In this document: in pieces, positions 29,125 through 41,035 of the stretch
How the letters are laid out: each line of letters begins with the position of its first letter
How positions within the stretch are numbered: position 1 is the first letter of the stretch
Origin: Trissonchulus latispiculum
Lineage: Eukaryota; Nematoda; Enoplea; Enoplida; Ironidae
NCBI GenBank assembly: GCA_030248195.1
Contig: JASAND010006604.1
Span: forward strand, 1-64,000
Reading direction: 5' to 3'
DNA: 64,000 bases
Translations under genes and position numbers: made by a program
The notes under the pieces: model-generated
Told to the model about the DNA's origin: nothing
Database searches by the model: none
The model's input: only the letters and a program-made list of their open reading frames with translations

Positions 29125-29601
29125 AGATCAGATTCAGGATTGTTCGCATTTTGACGGAGTTTGCTGAGCCTTATCTAGTGCGTATTGTTAGATCAGACAA
29201 ACTGCATTGAAACTACATAGCTCAAATTACATACTATGCACTGTAGGAATGAATAGTAGTTTAGAGTACATGGTAGATTGTTGTGCTGAGCACAAAAATA
29301 AATCTCAATGTCGTTTCTTATGGTATGAAAATTTGCTGTAGTTAAAGATCAGAAATCGGTTAAATTGGTCAACTGGTTAAATTTAATTAATGTTCTGCAA
29401 AGTAAACATGTATGAATTGATGCTGGCCTAGTAGCATAGAAATTCCAAAACTCAGAGCAGGTTGCGGACTAAAGCGCCAACTCCAGAAATTTACAGTACA
29501 TGATAGGAAGCTGAGTGAACACCAAAATTCTTCCAATATTGTCATCCCTTCTGTTGTAAAGGTAAAGTGGTAGTCCATTTAATCAGGAACCCTAATAACC
29601 G

Positions 29602-29939
29602 TAGAGTAGTGCCGTTATAAAATTTCCGGGGCTGGGCCCGGAGCCAGGCCTGCTGAACTGACCGGCCGGGCCCCCGGTCCCGGTGTGCCCGGCATATGTA
29701 GACCCGGTCGGCCCGGTGAAGGCCCGGCATGCAAAAACAGTGTCAAACAATAGTCAGTGCTATTTATTCCAGCTTAGACAACTCCTGAGAGCTTAAAATG
29801 CAAAGAATTTGAAAGAATGTAAAAATTTGCACAAAAATTGCTCATTGTTCCCGACTCTAACCTCAGCCGCTAGTGACCCCCGGCCCAGGCCCGAGACCAG
29901 ATCAACAACCGAATTCGGGCTGGCTCGGGCACAACTCTA
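29602..29939. mobile_element. Short hAT-like element (copy C)
   Basis: TAGAGTAGTGCC and GGGCACAACTCTA ends, with interior CCGGCCCGG-type tracts; same site as 9556-9873 in copy B. Confidence 0.75.
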
Positions 29940-30610
29940 AATAATGGTAGGTACAATTCCGAAGAGAAGTGTCCTTAATAAGATGATACCTTATTCAAAA
30001 TTAAATATGATCCACAAATTAATTGATAGGTCATAAAAAAGTCTCATCACGCACAAACTCAGCCAGGTATTTGCTGTGCACGCTGCTCTCGTTTTCGATT
30101 AGTATCTTAGTGCCTGCGGTTTGAAATAGGTGAGAATTCGCTGCTTGGAGCAGTTCAGACTGGCTCTGAGCTGGCTGACGCTTCTGTCTAGGTTTTTGTG
30201 AAATGCTACTCTTCGCTTTACAGTTTTTCTAGCTTTTTGAGCAAAATCGGTCAATATATTTTATTTTCGAATTCATATTGAAACAGTAATGGCCATAATA
30301 ATAGTAATAATTATCAAGTTAAAACTTAGGCAGCTACTGTTCAGTGAACTTTTCAATTAAAGAGTGAAAGAATTTTGTACTACAAATTAGCACGATTGTA
30401 GCCTTAAGGTGGCCAAAAGCAGAATATGAAATTCAACAAATTTATATGCTTTAACAGCAAAGCTTTCCTAGAAATTCAGTGTCCAGACCACTTGACAACG
30501 TAGGTGCAATTTTTAATAATTAGCTTAATTTTAGATTCTTATGCTTGACTCGAAGACACGGTAACACGGTAACACGGTTTCATCTCTAATCTACAGCTTC
30601 TAGATCAAGC

Positions 30611-31768
30611 TGTCACGGTGTGATTTTCCCCCTTGAAAATTTTCCCTCCGGAAAAACTACACCGGTGTGAATTCCCCCCCCCCCGAAAAATTACACCGAT
30701 GTGAGTTTTCTGGGGGGAAATTTTGCACCAATGCAAGAAATAATGCTTATTTCAGTTTCTAGGTTGAGTTTGGCTCATAATCGAAGCAACTAATTATGCT
30801 TTGAAGATGGAATATTATTAGTGTAATCCGCCAAAATTCATTCATTACTTGCATTTGATAAATCTTAATAAGGGAAAAATTCTTAAATAAATGATAACCT
30901 CTAATCATTTTTAGAGTTCTAATATATTGTGTTTCCAAATTCTAAGTAAAAACAAATAATTTAAAACATTGGAGATTTAATGTCCGAGTCAGAGCTCAAA
31001 TCTTTAAAGTAGAGCAAAGGTATAAAATCAGTTTAATTAAAATTTATTTTTACGTTCAGTTTAGAAATTTTGTTGCAAATTTTCCCTAGGGAAAGATTTC
31101 ACTATTAACTTGTGGTTGAGTTGAACTCTGAGACTATGTAAAGTAGTAAAAATTTCAATCATGTATGTTTTCAGTTTTTTATTTTCTACTTAGGGCCTTT
31201 TCAGAAAAGGATAGAGTAGATTTAAAATTAGCTCGATCACTTTCGAGAAAGAGTTAAAAGAGGTAAACTCAAGCTTGAGTGGAGTTAAAACAGGAAGTTT
31301 AAGCTCTACTCTACTCTACTTTACCCTTTAGTGAAAAGGCCCTTGGAAATAAGACATAAGATACCAGAAACCAAATAAGATTAGAAGTTTTGCACTGACT
31401 TAATTGAACTTAAATTCTTTATTAGCCTTTACCGAATGCATTGATGACTGCATATGACTATATATCTATGATATAAAGTAAAAATAAATTTCATTTGACC
31501 TTGTACCTCTTTCTGCTAAACGATTTGGTCTCGGAGATAAAAGATTCCATGCTTTAATATATGCTTGTTTTTTACTTAGGAATAAAACCATAAATATTAA
31601 AAACCAAAGAAACATTAGAGTTGACATTTATTAAAAATTCTTCTGAAATGGTGTAATATTTCCCCCCAGAAAATTCACACCGGTGTAATTTTTCCAAGGG
31701 GAAAATCCACACCGGTGCAGTTTTTCCGGGAGGAAATTTTACACCGGGGGAAAAACTGCACCGTGACA
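30611..31768. mobile_element. Non-autonomous element with ACACCGGTGT subterminal repeats
   Basis: The inverted ends TGTCACGGTG and CACCGTGACA are flanked by CAAGC on both sides. Both subterminal regions repeat ACACCGGTGT palindromes spaced by G/C-run and TTTTTCC-like segments; the middle is AT-rich and non-coding. Transposon class uncertain. Confidence 0.7.
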
Positions 31769-31899
31769 CAAGCATGTATCAAGAGTGTAATGCTCAAAAT
31801 TATACTAAAATCACATTATCATTAGTTTTCGTATAAAATAAAACCTATTCTTTATTGAACCCCTCAGATGCTATCCAACACTTAGTCTGTTTCACAGCA

Positions 31900-32487
31900 A
31901 TGAGCAAAATAGCATCTGAATATTTATCATTATTAATATTCCTTCACTGTCACCGATCCAATTGCAATCAATGTTCTTTTCACGGCACATACAGCTCAAT
32001 ACAAGGGTGTTTGGACGGTGGATGCGATGCCAGCATGTGCATAAATGTCATGATAGACTGCTACACGTGTCAGGCGTGCGCTGGAGGTATAACAATAGAG
32101 GAATGTCGTCGTCAAGGCTGCCGCAACTGTCAAAAAGAATTTTTCGGCTGCTATGAATGCAAAGACCCTGACTATACTGCTGAGGCTAAAACAACTGCGA
32201 ACAAAAAGATAGTAATCATTGTGGTAAGCGTGATGGGTGGTGTGATTTTTCTAACTCTGGCAATTTTCCTGATACTCTACCTCTGCGGTATTGGAAGAGC
32301 TAAGACGATCACTGGTGATTGGAGAGAAAAGCAGAAGGAGTTGAATGTGGTTGCAGGTGGACCTCGACCGACACCGGCTCCCACAACACCTGTTGGTCCA
32401 ACAGCACCACCTGGAATGGGTAGCGGTCAGCCATATCCTTGTGGAGCTACTCTTATGCCACAACCACCATCCGGTTATGGTTTCTGA
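31900..32487 (+). CDS. Cys-rich single-pass membrane protein, paralogue 5
   Basis: 195 residues from the ATG 2 nt after TGTTTCACAG (an in-frame upstream TTG extension is ignored). Signal peptide MSKIASEYLSLLIFLHC..., then a 12-Cys ectodomain with the family spacing but clearly diverged residues (SFHGTYSSIQG, LDGGCDASMC, DCYTCQAC) apart from the ITIEECRRQGC core. Short stalk, membrane helix IVIIVVSVMGGVIFLTLAIF, ITGDWREKQKELNVVAGG and a Pro-rich tail ending PPSGYGF, so the PPGY motif is altered. From about 32200 to 32400 the DNA is almost identical to paralogue 4, which points to gene conversion or unequal exchange. Confidence 0.8.
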   Translation: MSKIASEYLSLLIFLHCHRSNCNQCSFHGTYSSIQGCLDGGCDASMCINVMIDCYTCQACAGGITIEECRRQGCRNCQKEFFGCYECKDPDYTAEAKTTANKKIVIIVVSVMGGVIFLTLAIFLILYLCGIGRAKTITGDWREKQKELNVVAGGPRPTPAPTTPVGPTAPPGMGSGQPYPCGATLMPQPPSGYGF

Positions 32488-32741
32488 ATCGCTTGAAATA
32501 GCGTATTTGCTGAAATCGTGAACATTGTCCAAGTTACAGGCGTTTGCTTTCGTAACGATTGCTAAACAAAAAATCTATGTCAAAATTCTCGTTTTACAGT
32601 TTTGTGTTACCTTTCCAAGTGCTAGTTTCGACAGGTGCTGAAGTGACACTCTCCGGTTCGCTTCATCCATTTCAATCTCAAATATCGGTGGGCATCTCAG
32701 GTGACGCTTTCTAAAAATTTCAATGTCCTAAAGGAATGGGA

Positions 32742-34169
32742 TTAAGGGGGGGGGGGTTGGCTACGAACGGGTTGGCACGACATCGTCGGAGAGAGCTACT
32801 CCCCCCCAACGTTAGCCAACATATCAAAGAAAAAACGTTTAGGGTGGGCAATAATATATCTCACATACTCTGTTTTTGGCAGGACGCCAAATTACAAATT
32901 TTGGTGCGAAAATGGGATTTTTAAAAAAGGGTTTTCCAGCTCTGGTGGATTAGCGGCTTGACCAATTCTGAAACTTTCAACCATAAATGCTAACTGTTAC
33001 TAGTGCTATAGATTTAAAGTATTCCGGCTTTCGAGCGTTGCTTCCTTCTTCAGCTATAGAAGCTCAAAATTTGAAATTTGGCAAAAAATTCGCGATGTGA
33101 CCGTGCGCCGTTTTCGATCTAATAAAATTGACAGCCCCTAGCCTACCCCAGCTTTTTACCAAATATTAGGTTCTAATAGGGGCAAGCTATGTGTCAGTTT
33201 CGATGGCTTTGGTTTTCTGGTTAATCTGCTAGCATTTGTTAAGCTAGCTATTTTTGTTAAGAAATAACCTATATTTTTAGGCCTGAAAAGCTAGCTAAGC
33301 GCAGTAGAAATAGGGTTCAAAAATTTTTGTCTCCGATTTTGCCGAAAATGGCTTATAGGGTTTATTTGTCCTGCAGAATCCGAATATTAAATCCGTTGTT
33401 CGATTTGACGCTTCCTTCGTTCAGTATGCGCTTACAACTGTCTTAGAGCTTTTTGGAGCGATCGCCATCCATACTTCGAAAAATCAATCTAGCATTTCTA
33501 AACATTGGAGCGAGGTTTAGTGACCTAGCCTTCTGCAAATCTTGGTACACTCACTGGCCTGTAATGCGAGAAGCTTCAGCCGATTCTGCCACAGAAATTT
33601 GGCGTAATTGACTCACATCTTCGCAATGACCAAATGACAGCGACATTATCGATAAGGTAATCTAGCGCTGCAAACGCAGGGATTAACGAAATCATGTCAT
33701 TTTTACAAAAGTTAAGACAGATACTTGGAGCATTAATTAGAGCAAAGTTGGGTTCATTTAGTAAACCACAGCACATTAGACGTTAGTTAACACCCACCCG
33801 TATAGACCTACAACACCCAATTTTTCGCACTTTGATTGTATTGCACAGAAAAGTATACACTGATCTAAGGATTATTTTACACGATATCAAAGCGCTATGT
33901 GTCAGTACTATTTCTGGAAAATTTGGGTACCGTACCCTGCCCATAGCGATCAGGGTGAGGCGAAGTTTGTGTACGTGTCATGTCGAGCTTTGGACCGACA
34001 ACACCAACTTCTGATGGTTTCACAGGACGCTACGCTGCATGGAATTCTTTCAAACTTTAAACTATTTTACACTAAACCTAATAGGCGCTATTATGTGGCT
34101 ATTACTAAATTACTAGCTAGCTTTTCCAACATCTAACTTTTCGTGAAATTCGTCGCCCCCCCCCCTTAA
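32742..34169. mobile_element. TTAA element with G-run ends (family T-like)
   Basis: It opens TTAAGGGGGGGGGGG and closes CCCCCCCCCCTTAA, like 6354-7569, but the arms beyond the G-run are not clearly complementary. The interior holds several CTAGCTA motifs and no recognisable transposase; short frames (for example 33576-33776 on minus) look like chance. Confidence 0.6.
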
Positions 34170-34230
34170 GATGATACATATTCTACCTAACTTTGGGACG
34201 CCCTTCAAGAAGAATTAATATCCTATATAG

Positions 34231-35006
34231 TAGAGACCTGCACGGGCCGAATTTTTGCGGCCGGCCCGTGAAATATTTTTCTCGGGCCGCCCGGCCCGGC
34301 CCGTGATAGGATTCGGCCCGCTCGGCCCGGCCCGTCAAATTTTTGGGCCCCGCCCGGCCCATCAAATTTTTTGGCCCGCCCGGCCCGGCCTGCTAAATTT
34401 TTGGTTTTTGCAGAAAGTGCAAAATTTCAAAAAATTCCGAAATTTTTTATTGAAATTTAGTTTGAAGTTTCTGTATTGTAGTCGGAAAAATTGCATCGAT
34501 AAATTGAGAGATTTGACACTAATTTTGAGCACCAACGTTTGCAATTAATTGTTTAAATTGATCGTTCCGAGTTTTAACAGTTTGAAGTGCTTTTGAACCG
34601 TTGAACGTTTTGAACCACAGGGTTGTGATGGACAACATTTGAAATGTTACTTTTTTTGACTAAGCCTTTCGTGAATCAAGAAATGAGCATAAGCAAACTG
34701 ATTATACCGATAACATTAAAATTTGAAGGATATCCAGCATTTATTTAACAATTGAATCGACTGTTTAATTTAAGCAGATTACACAGTAACATTTATGATA
34801 CGAAAATACTGAAATTAGTTCCAGAAAAGTAAGAAACATGATGCACAAAATTCTTTCAAGCTAAACATTTTAGTTATTTTTCTTCAGTAAAATCTGGCAA
34901 AAATAATTGGGGAAGACCGAAAATCCTGCCCGTGGCCCGGCCCGACCCGTGAACTTTGGCTGTCGGCCCGCTCGGCCCGGGCCGAGGGTCGTAATGCAGG
35001 CCTCTA
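34231..35006. mobile_element. hAT-like non-autonomous element with GGCCCG-rich ends
   Basis: The ends TAGAGACCTGCA and TGCAGGCCTCTA are flanked by CTATATAG/CCATATAG, an 8-bp duplication with one change. Both subterminal zones are tandem CGGCCCGGCCCG tracts. The same host sequence without the element is preserved near 36245. Confidence 0.85.
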
Positions 35007-35127
35007 CCATATAGCAATGCAGACAGCTTATCCCAAAAGGGTGGCAAAAGGTGAGACAGTCACCAAAATTTCGACTGTATTAAGAAATATTTCAAAACAC
35101 TATCTTAGCTTCCCAGCTGCTTAGTTT

Positions 35128-35713
35128 AGACCTTTTCAGGATAACCCCCCCAGGCCCAGATTCCGCAAAACGTGGCCAAATAAGCTGAAATTTGGTATGG
35201 GTATGTTTTCGACCAGGCTGAGTTCATATATCGCAAAATTTTTCGATTTCGTGAAATTAGATTTTTTCGATTCGTAAGGGGGGGGGGGGTGTTCGATTTT
35301 TTGTCTTCGATTTTGCTGAAAAGTTGTATTCAGGGGTTTTCGAGGTCGCCGAACACGAATCTGAAATCTGTTTTTCGATTCAGCTTTTCGTTAGCTCAGT
35401 ATAAGCTTACATCTTAAGCTTAAAACTTTAGCTTATACTCAGCTAACGAAAAGCTGAATCGAAAAACGGACTTCAGATTCGTGTTCTGCGACCTCGAAAA
35501 CCCCTGAATACAACTTTTCAGCAAAATCAAAGACAAAAAGTTTTTCGGTCCCCTTGGCCCCCCCTTACGAATCGAAAAAATCGAATTTCGCCAAATCGAA
35601 AAATTTTGCGATATTTGAACTCAGCTTGGTCGAAAACATACCCATTCCAAATTTCAGGCCATTCGGTCAAGTTTTGCGGAATCTGGGCCTGGGGGGTTAT
35701 CCTGAAAAGATCC
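35128..35713. mobile_element. Fold-back element (family F1) with 8-bp target duplication
   Basis: Long inverted arms (CTTTTCAGGATAACCCCCC, CCAGATTCCGCAAAAC, TATCGCAAAATTTTTCGATT) meet at a centre with AGCTTTTCGTTAGCT. CTTAGTTT flanks both sides (35120-35127 and 35714-35721). The paralogous host copy near 36380 lacks the element. Confidence 0.85.
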
Positions 35714-36221
35714 CTTAGTTTGATTATTAACTTTGCTTTATGTCCTGCAAATACATGCATATCATTAACCGTACGGATGCCTGGAATCCATGTTTTCTAA
35801 GCTAGAAAACTAACCACTCACTAAATTAAGCTAATTAGAGGGATATTGCTGTTATGGCCAAAACAACCCAACACGGCCACGAAAAGAGGCCTATATTCGA
35901 ATATGCAAAATTAAAGTTTAATCAAAATTTGTTATATTTGAATAGATTAGGACCTGCTCTTGCGATCTAGCTAAAATTTACAACCTGTTCTGTGGTTCGT
36001 TTTAATTGTGTAATGTTTAATTAATTTTTCAAGCACGGACGAAGATTTCGAGTGAACGTTCAAGTTTCGTAAGCATTCGTAGTTTTTGGTTAATCACTCA
36101 CAAATTCACAGTATTAATTAGTATGAATTTTATATCATTAAAATCAGCAAGCTTTGCTCTTTCCAAATATCCAAAAATATTCACCCCTTCTGTGATTTGT
36201 TTTCATTTTTCATTTCAAGTT

Positions 36222-36468
36222 TGGGACCCTTTTCAAGAAGAATTAACATCCTATATAGCATATACAGACAGCTTATCCCGAAAGGGTGGCAAAACGTGTT
36301 AGCGTTAGATGAGACAGTCACCCAAATATCGATTGTATTAAGAAACTGTTTCGAAACATCATCTTAGCTTCCCAGCTGCTTAGATTATTAACTTTGCTTT
36401 ATGTTCTGCAAATACATGAATATCATTAACCGTACGGATGCTTGGAGTACGTGTTTTCTAAACTCGAA
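36222..36468. repeat. Duplicate of the host flanks around 34.2-35.8 kb, without the two transposons
   Basis: It reads continuously through GAAGAATTAACATCCTATAT, GACAGCTTATCCC, CTTCCCAGCTGCTTAG and ATTATTAACTTTGC. These segments at 34.2-35.8 kb are split by the hAT-like and fold-back insertions. Confidence 0.85.
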
Positions 36469-36891
36469 TGGTTAAAATTGCACCGGACACGGACCACCAG
36501 ATTCACTCTTGGCCGCACAGTTTGCTAGCTTTTTCAGCAAGAGCTGGACTAACCATAATGTAACACACTATTCCGCAGGGAATATTATCGCTCGGGTGCA
36601 CTAGGCCGTAATAAGGCGCACTAGGCCGTAATACCACAAGCAATACCGCTTTTTGGAATTGAGTTTTTTTAATTTATCACGTAAACTCTTTACCGTACCA
36701 GGTTCTGGAGGAGGCTGGGCTGATGGGTGCACTGGAACTTAGCAGTAACTGTCTGTCTGTTATCTACTAAGTTACACTTGGCAGTTCGATCGGTAAAACA
36801 ATACAGTTCTTAGAGTAACTAAGCCGGAAAGAAGTAATGTAGGCCCTAGATACTGGCAGCACTGTTTTTAAGTGCAGGCTGTGGGTGGTCT
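36469..36891. other. Non-coding stretch, nothing recognised
   Basis: Contains a short tandem GCGCACTAGGCCGTAATA repeat near 36598-36630 and otherwise no gene or element that I can support. Confidence 0.4.
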
Positions 36892-37186
36892 GGGCCGCGT
36901 TGCAAAAGATTCTCCCAAGACTAGGAGCGCTCACCTAAATTCAGTTTAGGTGCTCACTTAGCAGAATCGGGTTTCAGAAGTTCCTCCTATGCTAAGAGTG
37001 CTATCCCCCACTCCTTAAACTTATCTCCTAAGTTGCCTAAGTTTAGGAGCAGTGCCAGCTAAACTAAGGAGAAATCTGTTGAAACGGGTTTAGAAAGTCT
37101 TCTAACTCCCTCCTGGAAAGCTCCTGCACATACTCCTAAGTACTCTCCGAGGAGGGCACTTAGGAGAATCTGTTGCAACGTGGCCC
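36892..37186. mobile_element. MITE-like element with GGGCCRCGTTGCA ends
   Basis: GGGCCGCGTTGCAAAAGATT at the left is mirrored by CTGTTGCAACGTGGCCC at the right. The interior repeats CTCCTAAG/CTTAGGAG in both orientations. About 295 bp, no frame, no clear target duplication. Confidence 0.6.
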
Positions 37187-37789
37187 ATGTTTTCTGTTTT
37201 TCTACAGGCAACCTCATTAACTTTCAAAGAGTTCGCCTGTCGTGCAGCATGTGCGCAGCTGTAGCAATCTACTAATTAATCAATGATTCTAAAATGTGAA
37301 TACATCTACTTCAAGAAATTCAGGATTGGGTCTATTTAATTTCGTTTCTATTTGAAACCCTACACCATGTTCCCTCCACAACATGCTAAATAAATGAGCC
37401 TATACTTTTCTCACATTGTAAGTTCAAGAATACGTATAGTCTCCAGCAACGTGATCCATGTTCGGGACAGTTTTACTGTGTTTTCTCTCATAGCTCATGT
37501 TCTCTGCGTCCATTAGCAGAACTGGGAGGCACTCACGGATAAGTCAGTTCGGGAGGGATTCCAGGAGAATCCTCATGAATGTGAGTGTACCCTTCGACAT
37601 CAGGGTGATTCCATTAGTGTGATTCAGACGAGGTTTGAAGTTGTCCAAATTGTGGAGTTTCACCACTGTGGCGTGTGTGCATCGTTGGCTAATTGTTCGG
37701 AGCTTGGGTCGTAGACCAAGGACATGGGTTGAATAAAACGACGTGGTGCCTCCAGCAGAAACAAGGAGATTCTATAACCGCGTACTAGA

Positions 37790-38130
37790 AATGGTCAGCA
37801 TCCGCTCGTATCGGCTTTTCAGCCCATCATCAGCGCAGTGTGTGAAGTCGTTTACTCCCACTAAGAGAATAATAACGTCAAACAAGTTGGGATTGGGTAG
37901 TCACTGCAGAGCGGAACGTTGGACGTTATGTCCACCAAACTCCAGCCTGAGAATCCTGATGACGGTTGCCCCGGTATTCAAAATGCGAAAGATTCTACAG
38001 AGAGCGGAATCGCACAGAATCAAAAAGCGGTCACCAACGTGGCCCTTCCGTGGCAAGGACGAGAAGATCTGACTGGTCTCTCTCGGTGGCGTACCATGGC
38101 GATCGTAGAAATTTCATAGGCCTGCTCCAG
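37790..38130 (-). pseudogene. Possible decayed SGNH/GDSL-hydrolase-like fragment
   Basis: On the minus strand a short stretch encodes FDVIILLVGVNDFTHC (37838-37885), resembling block III (GxND) of SGNH hydrolases. A region upstream in other frames gives RFLILCDSA-like and VIRILRLEFGGHNV-like peptides, resembling the block I area. Stops and frame changes separate them. A speculative call resting on short motifs only. Confidence 0.25.
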
Positions 38131-38279
38131 GAAGCATAGTACCTGACCAAAAGGTGTGTCTTCCACCTCTTTCTCGTGGTGGTGGTAGTAGCATCTTCGG
38201 TTTCTCTGGGTAGGCAGACCACAGTTCCAGGACTACAAGTTCGATGCTGGGCCTCATAATATATCACTCGGTCAAAAGC

Positions 38280-41027
38280 TATATATCAATTCAAACATGA
38301 AAAGAAAATGTCATTGACAAAACTTTTATAACTAGAAAAACAAAAATAGTATATTATTCTTATAATAATCCGCGTATTCTAACGTTTACCATGCTTATGA
38401 CCACTGTTGATTAAATTCAGTTCCACAACTTGTAATATCGCCCCAGGTAATATCTAAACCTGGAAAACAAGTACCCTGCTATTTATAAAGCAATGAGATG
38501 TAAAAGGACTATGATCAATTCTGGTATTCTTGGTGGCTAAAATTGAAACTCGTAAATTGAAGTCAATCTTAATTTTTGACCACACAGCAAACATAAATGT
38601 GTCTTTGACAATGAGTCTTAAGACAACGTATTGTGGTTTCTATAAAATTGCAATACGACGTCTATATACGAGCGCATTCTATCTGCTTTAGTCAGACTCC
38701 AACAGCACACAGGACACTAACAGTGACAGTATAGAAATAGCAGGTGACGACATTGATTAAAGTAGTGAGCGAATGAAAATGTTACTGTTTGTTAGCATAT
38801 AAGTGAATGTATATGAGTTGGATTTACCTGCTGTCAATTGATATTGTATGCAAAGTGCTGATATTATTGCAAGCTGTTGTATTAAAGTCTAATGTCACAT
38901 TCCTACAGTGAATTTGACTTGGATAATTATTCGGATATGGAAAGTAAAGACTTAACCGGCTGAGTTTTTGTTTAGTTGAACTCAGACATGAGAATGCAAA
39001 ACTGACCTAAGCAAAAGTCGCAAACTAAACTGACAAAAATTGGACTACATGAAAAGTTCCAAAACGTTAATGTTCCGAATTCTAATACGCGAAGGACAAT
39101 AGTCATTAGACAATTTATCAAAATTGACAGCATATATCTACACTTAATTTGAAGCACACATATTCAAAAATATTACTGGAGACATTTCCATGTCGGCATA
39201 CACTATTTATTTTGTTGGCGTCAAACAAAAACGGGGGTTATTTGGACCAATAAGTCGCTCAGGCGTACTCCAGGTTGACCCCCAGGGCAGCTACCTAGAA
39301 ATTAAAATTAGCTCAGATAGTTGGTTAACTAATTAAAAGAATAAACTGACAATTGACGATTTAATAGAAAACGCTGTTAGACTTCGGACAGAGTAAGAAG
39401 TCTTGACAAACCAAGATTTGACTTACTGGCTACCGGTAAGGACATTGGGGGTGGGTGACAGAAATGTGGGAAAGAAAGGATGGACTGAAATCGGGCAACC
39501 CCAAAGAAAACACCAACTTTGAATCCCAATCTTAAATTAGATAGATAGAAAATTTTCAACTGAAAATGCTGTGACTAAGAGTGTGACTAGTCAACTTTTA
39601 GGCAGTTGTGGGAGCCTGGAGGAAATAAAAAGTAAAACAGTAAAAATTAAAAAGGTGGCGTAAAGCTTTTAAAATTGGCACTAATTGAAAACTAAAAGAC
39701 TGTTGTCCTTTAGGAAAAAAAGAAAATTGATTTGTTTCGAAGTGAAATTTCTTGAAAGCCCACAGGCTAAGCAGAGAAGCAAATGATGAACCAAATTCTG
39801 AGAAATACATTTCTTCTCTTTTGAATATATTGAGTCAAAATTGGCATAAATCAATTACGCACATATAGTCGGCGGTAGTTTGGTTTAGTTTAGGTTTGGT
39901 TTAGTTTAGGTTTAGTTTCTAGTTTCCTAGATACCACAATGCTGGAATTGCTAATATTCAGATGGGATCAAAGATCCACAGAATCTGCATATGACACCAG
40001 TACCTATATCTCTAATGTAAGAAACGTATACAGGAATGTTCGCTGAATACAATAAAAGATTCCCCAGAAATTTCACAGATCAATACTTAATCTCTATCAA
40101 GAAAATTTGTGTTACCACTTGCTCAATTGACCATGCAAATTCAAGCAAATTGACTCTTTGAGTTGCTTGAAGTGGATACTGTGGTCACCAACAACAAAAA
40201 GGATTATTTTTCTGAGGTAACCTCTGTTTTCGAAATTGTAGAAATCACTAGGAAAGATATGGAAAATCACATGAAGAAGTTTTGTACGTTTAATGATTTA
40301 ATTAACCAAGTTCATAGATCATTAAAGACAATAGTATAAATCAACCAAAAACTAACATTAAATGATATATAGGCATCTTCTTTTACATTAATAAAAACTA
40401 TTGTGTACTCCACACATCTACCTTTTCAGACACTATTGCTATTTTTAATCTCATTTGTGCATCATTTTGATTTATTGTAAATTCGGAAAAGTTTAAAACA
40501 TTACTGTCTGAGCTTTTGACTAATTCACGTAAACTGAATACACTCTGACTTGGTTGCCCTTTTTAAAATTTCATTGCTTCAGCTTAGCCAATTTATCATA
40601 AAAATAAAAATTTAATTTATTATTTTCTTACTTTGATTCCAAAATTCTAAAACCAGACTTGCTGATAGAAATTGTCAGTTCCACAATTCCTGATGTTCTG
40701 AGTCGGCTAGCTTTTATAAATAATTTTCCCCTTAATTTGCCTCAGTTCTTCTACCGCTGCATCCCTGTACTCTGTTAACGTATGCCATTTTTCAATGACA
40801 CACTCATAGCAGCTAAGGGTTCTAAATTTAGTAAGATAGGCTTCAAGTTTTCAAATAACATATATATTGACTTAACAGAATCCCCAACATTTTCAGGAAT
40901 ATTTTGAAACTTATGTTGAAACTTGTTTATGTCATAGTTTTCCTGAATGGTTAAGTAATTCCATTGGCACCCGTGTCACCTTCAGGGAAACTGTGAAATA
41001 GTTGATTTTCTTTAAGTTTCATCAATC
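38280..41027. other. Non-coding AT-rich stretch
   Basis: No gene supported. The only distinct structure is a GGTTTAGTTTAGGTTT simple repeat at about 39879-39925. Small frames lack start context, domains and conservation evidence. Confidence 0.5.
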
Positions 41028-41035
41028 ATTTGCTG

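Larger units (their letters stand above)
27413..30302. repeat. Segmental duplication copy C (uninterrupted)
   Basis: Matches copy A from its first base and copy B on both sides of the Polinton, ending at GGCCATAATAA. It carries the unoccupied sites of the TTAA fold-back (CTGCTTGATCTTTTG near 27586) and the Polinton (GAAGTG at 29966-29971). Confidence 0.9.

Noticed and set aside
39879..39925. Interstitial telomere repeat (GTTTAG/GGTTTAG)
   Set aside because: The units are irregular and do not match TTAGGG; better read as simple repeat.
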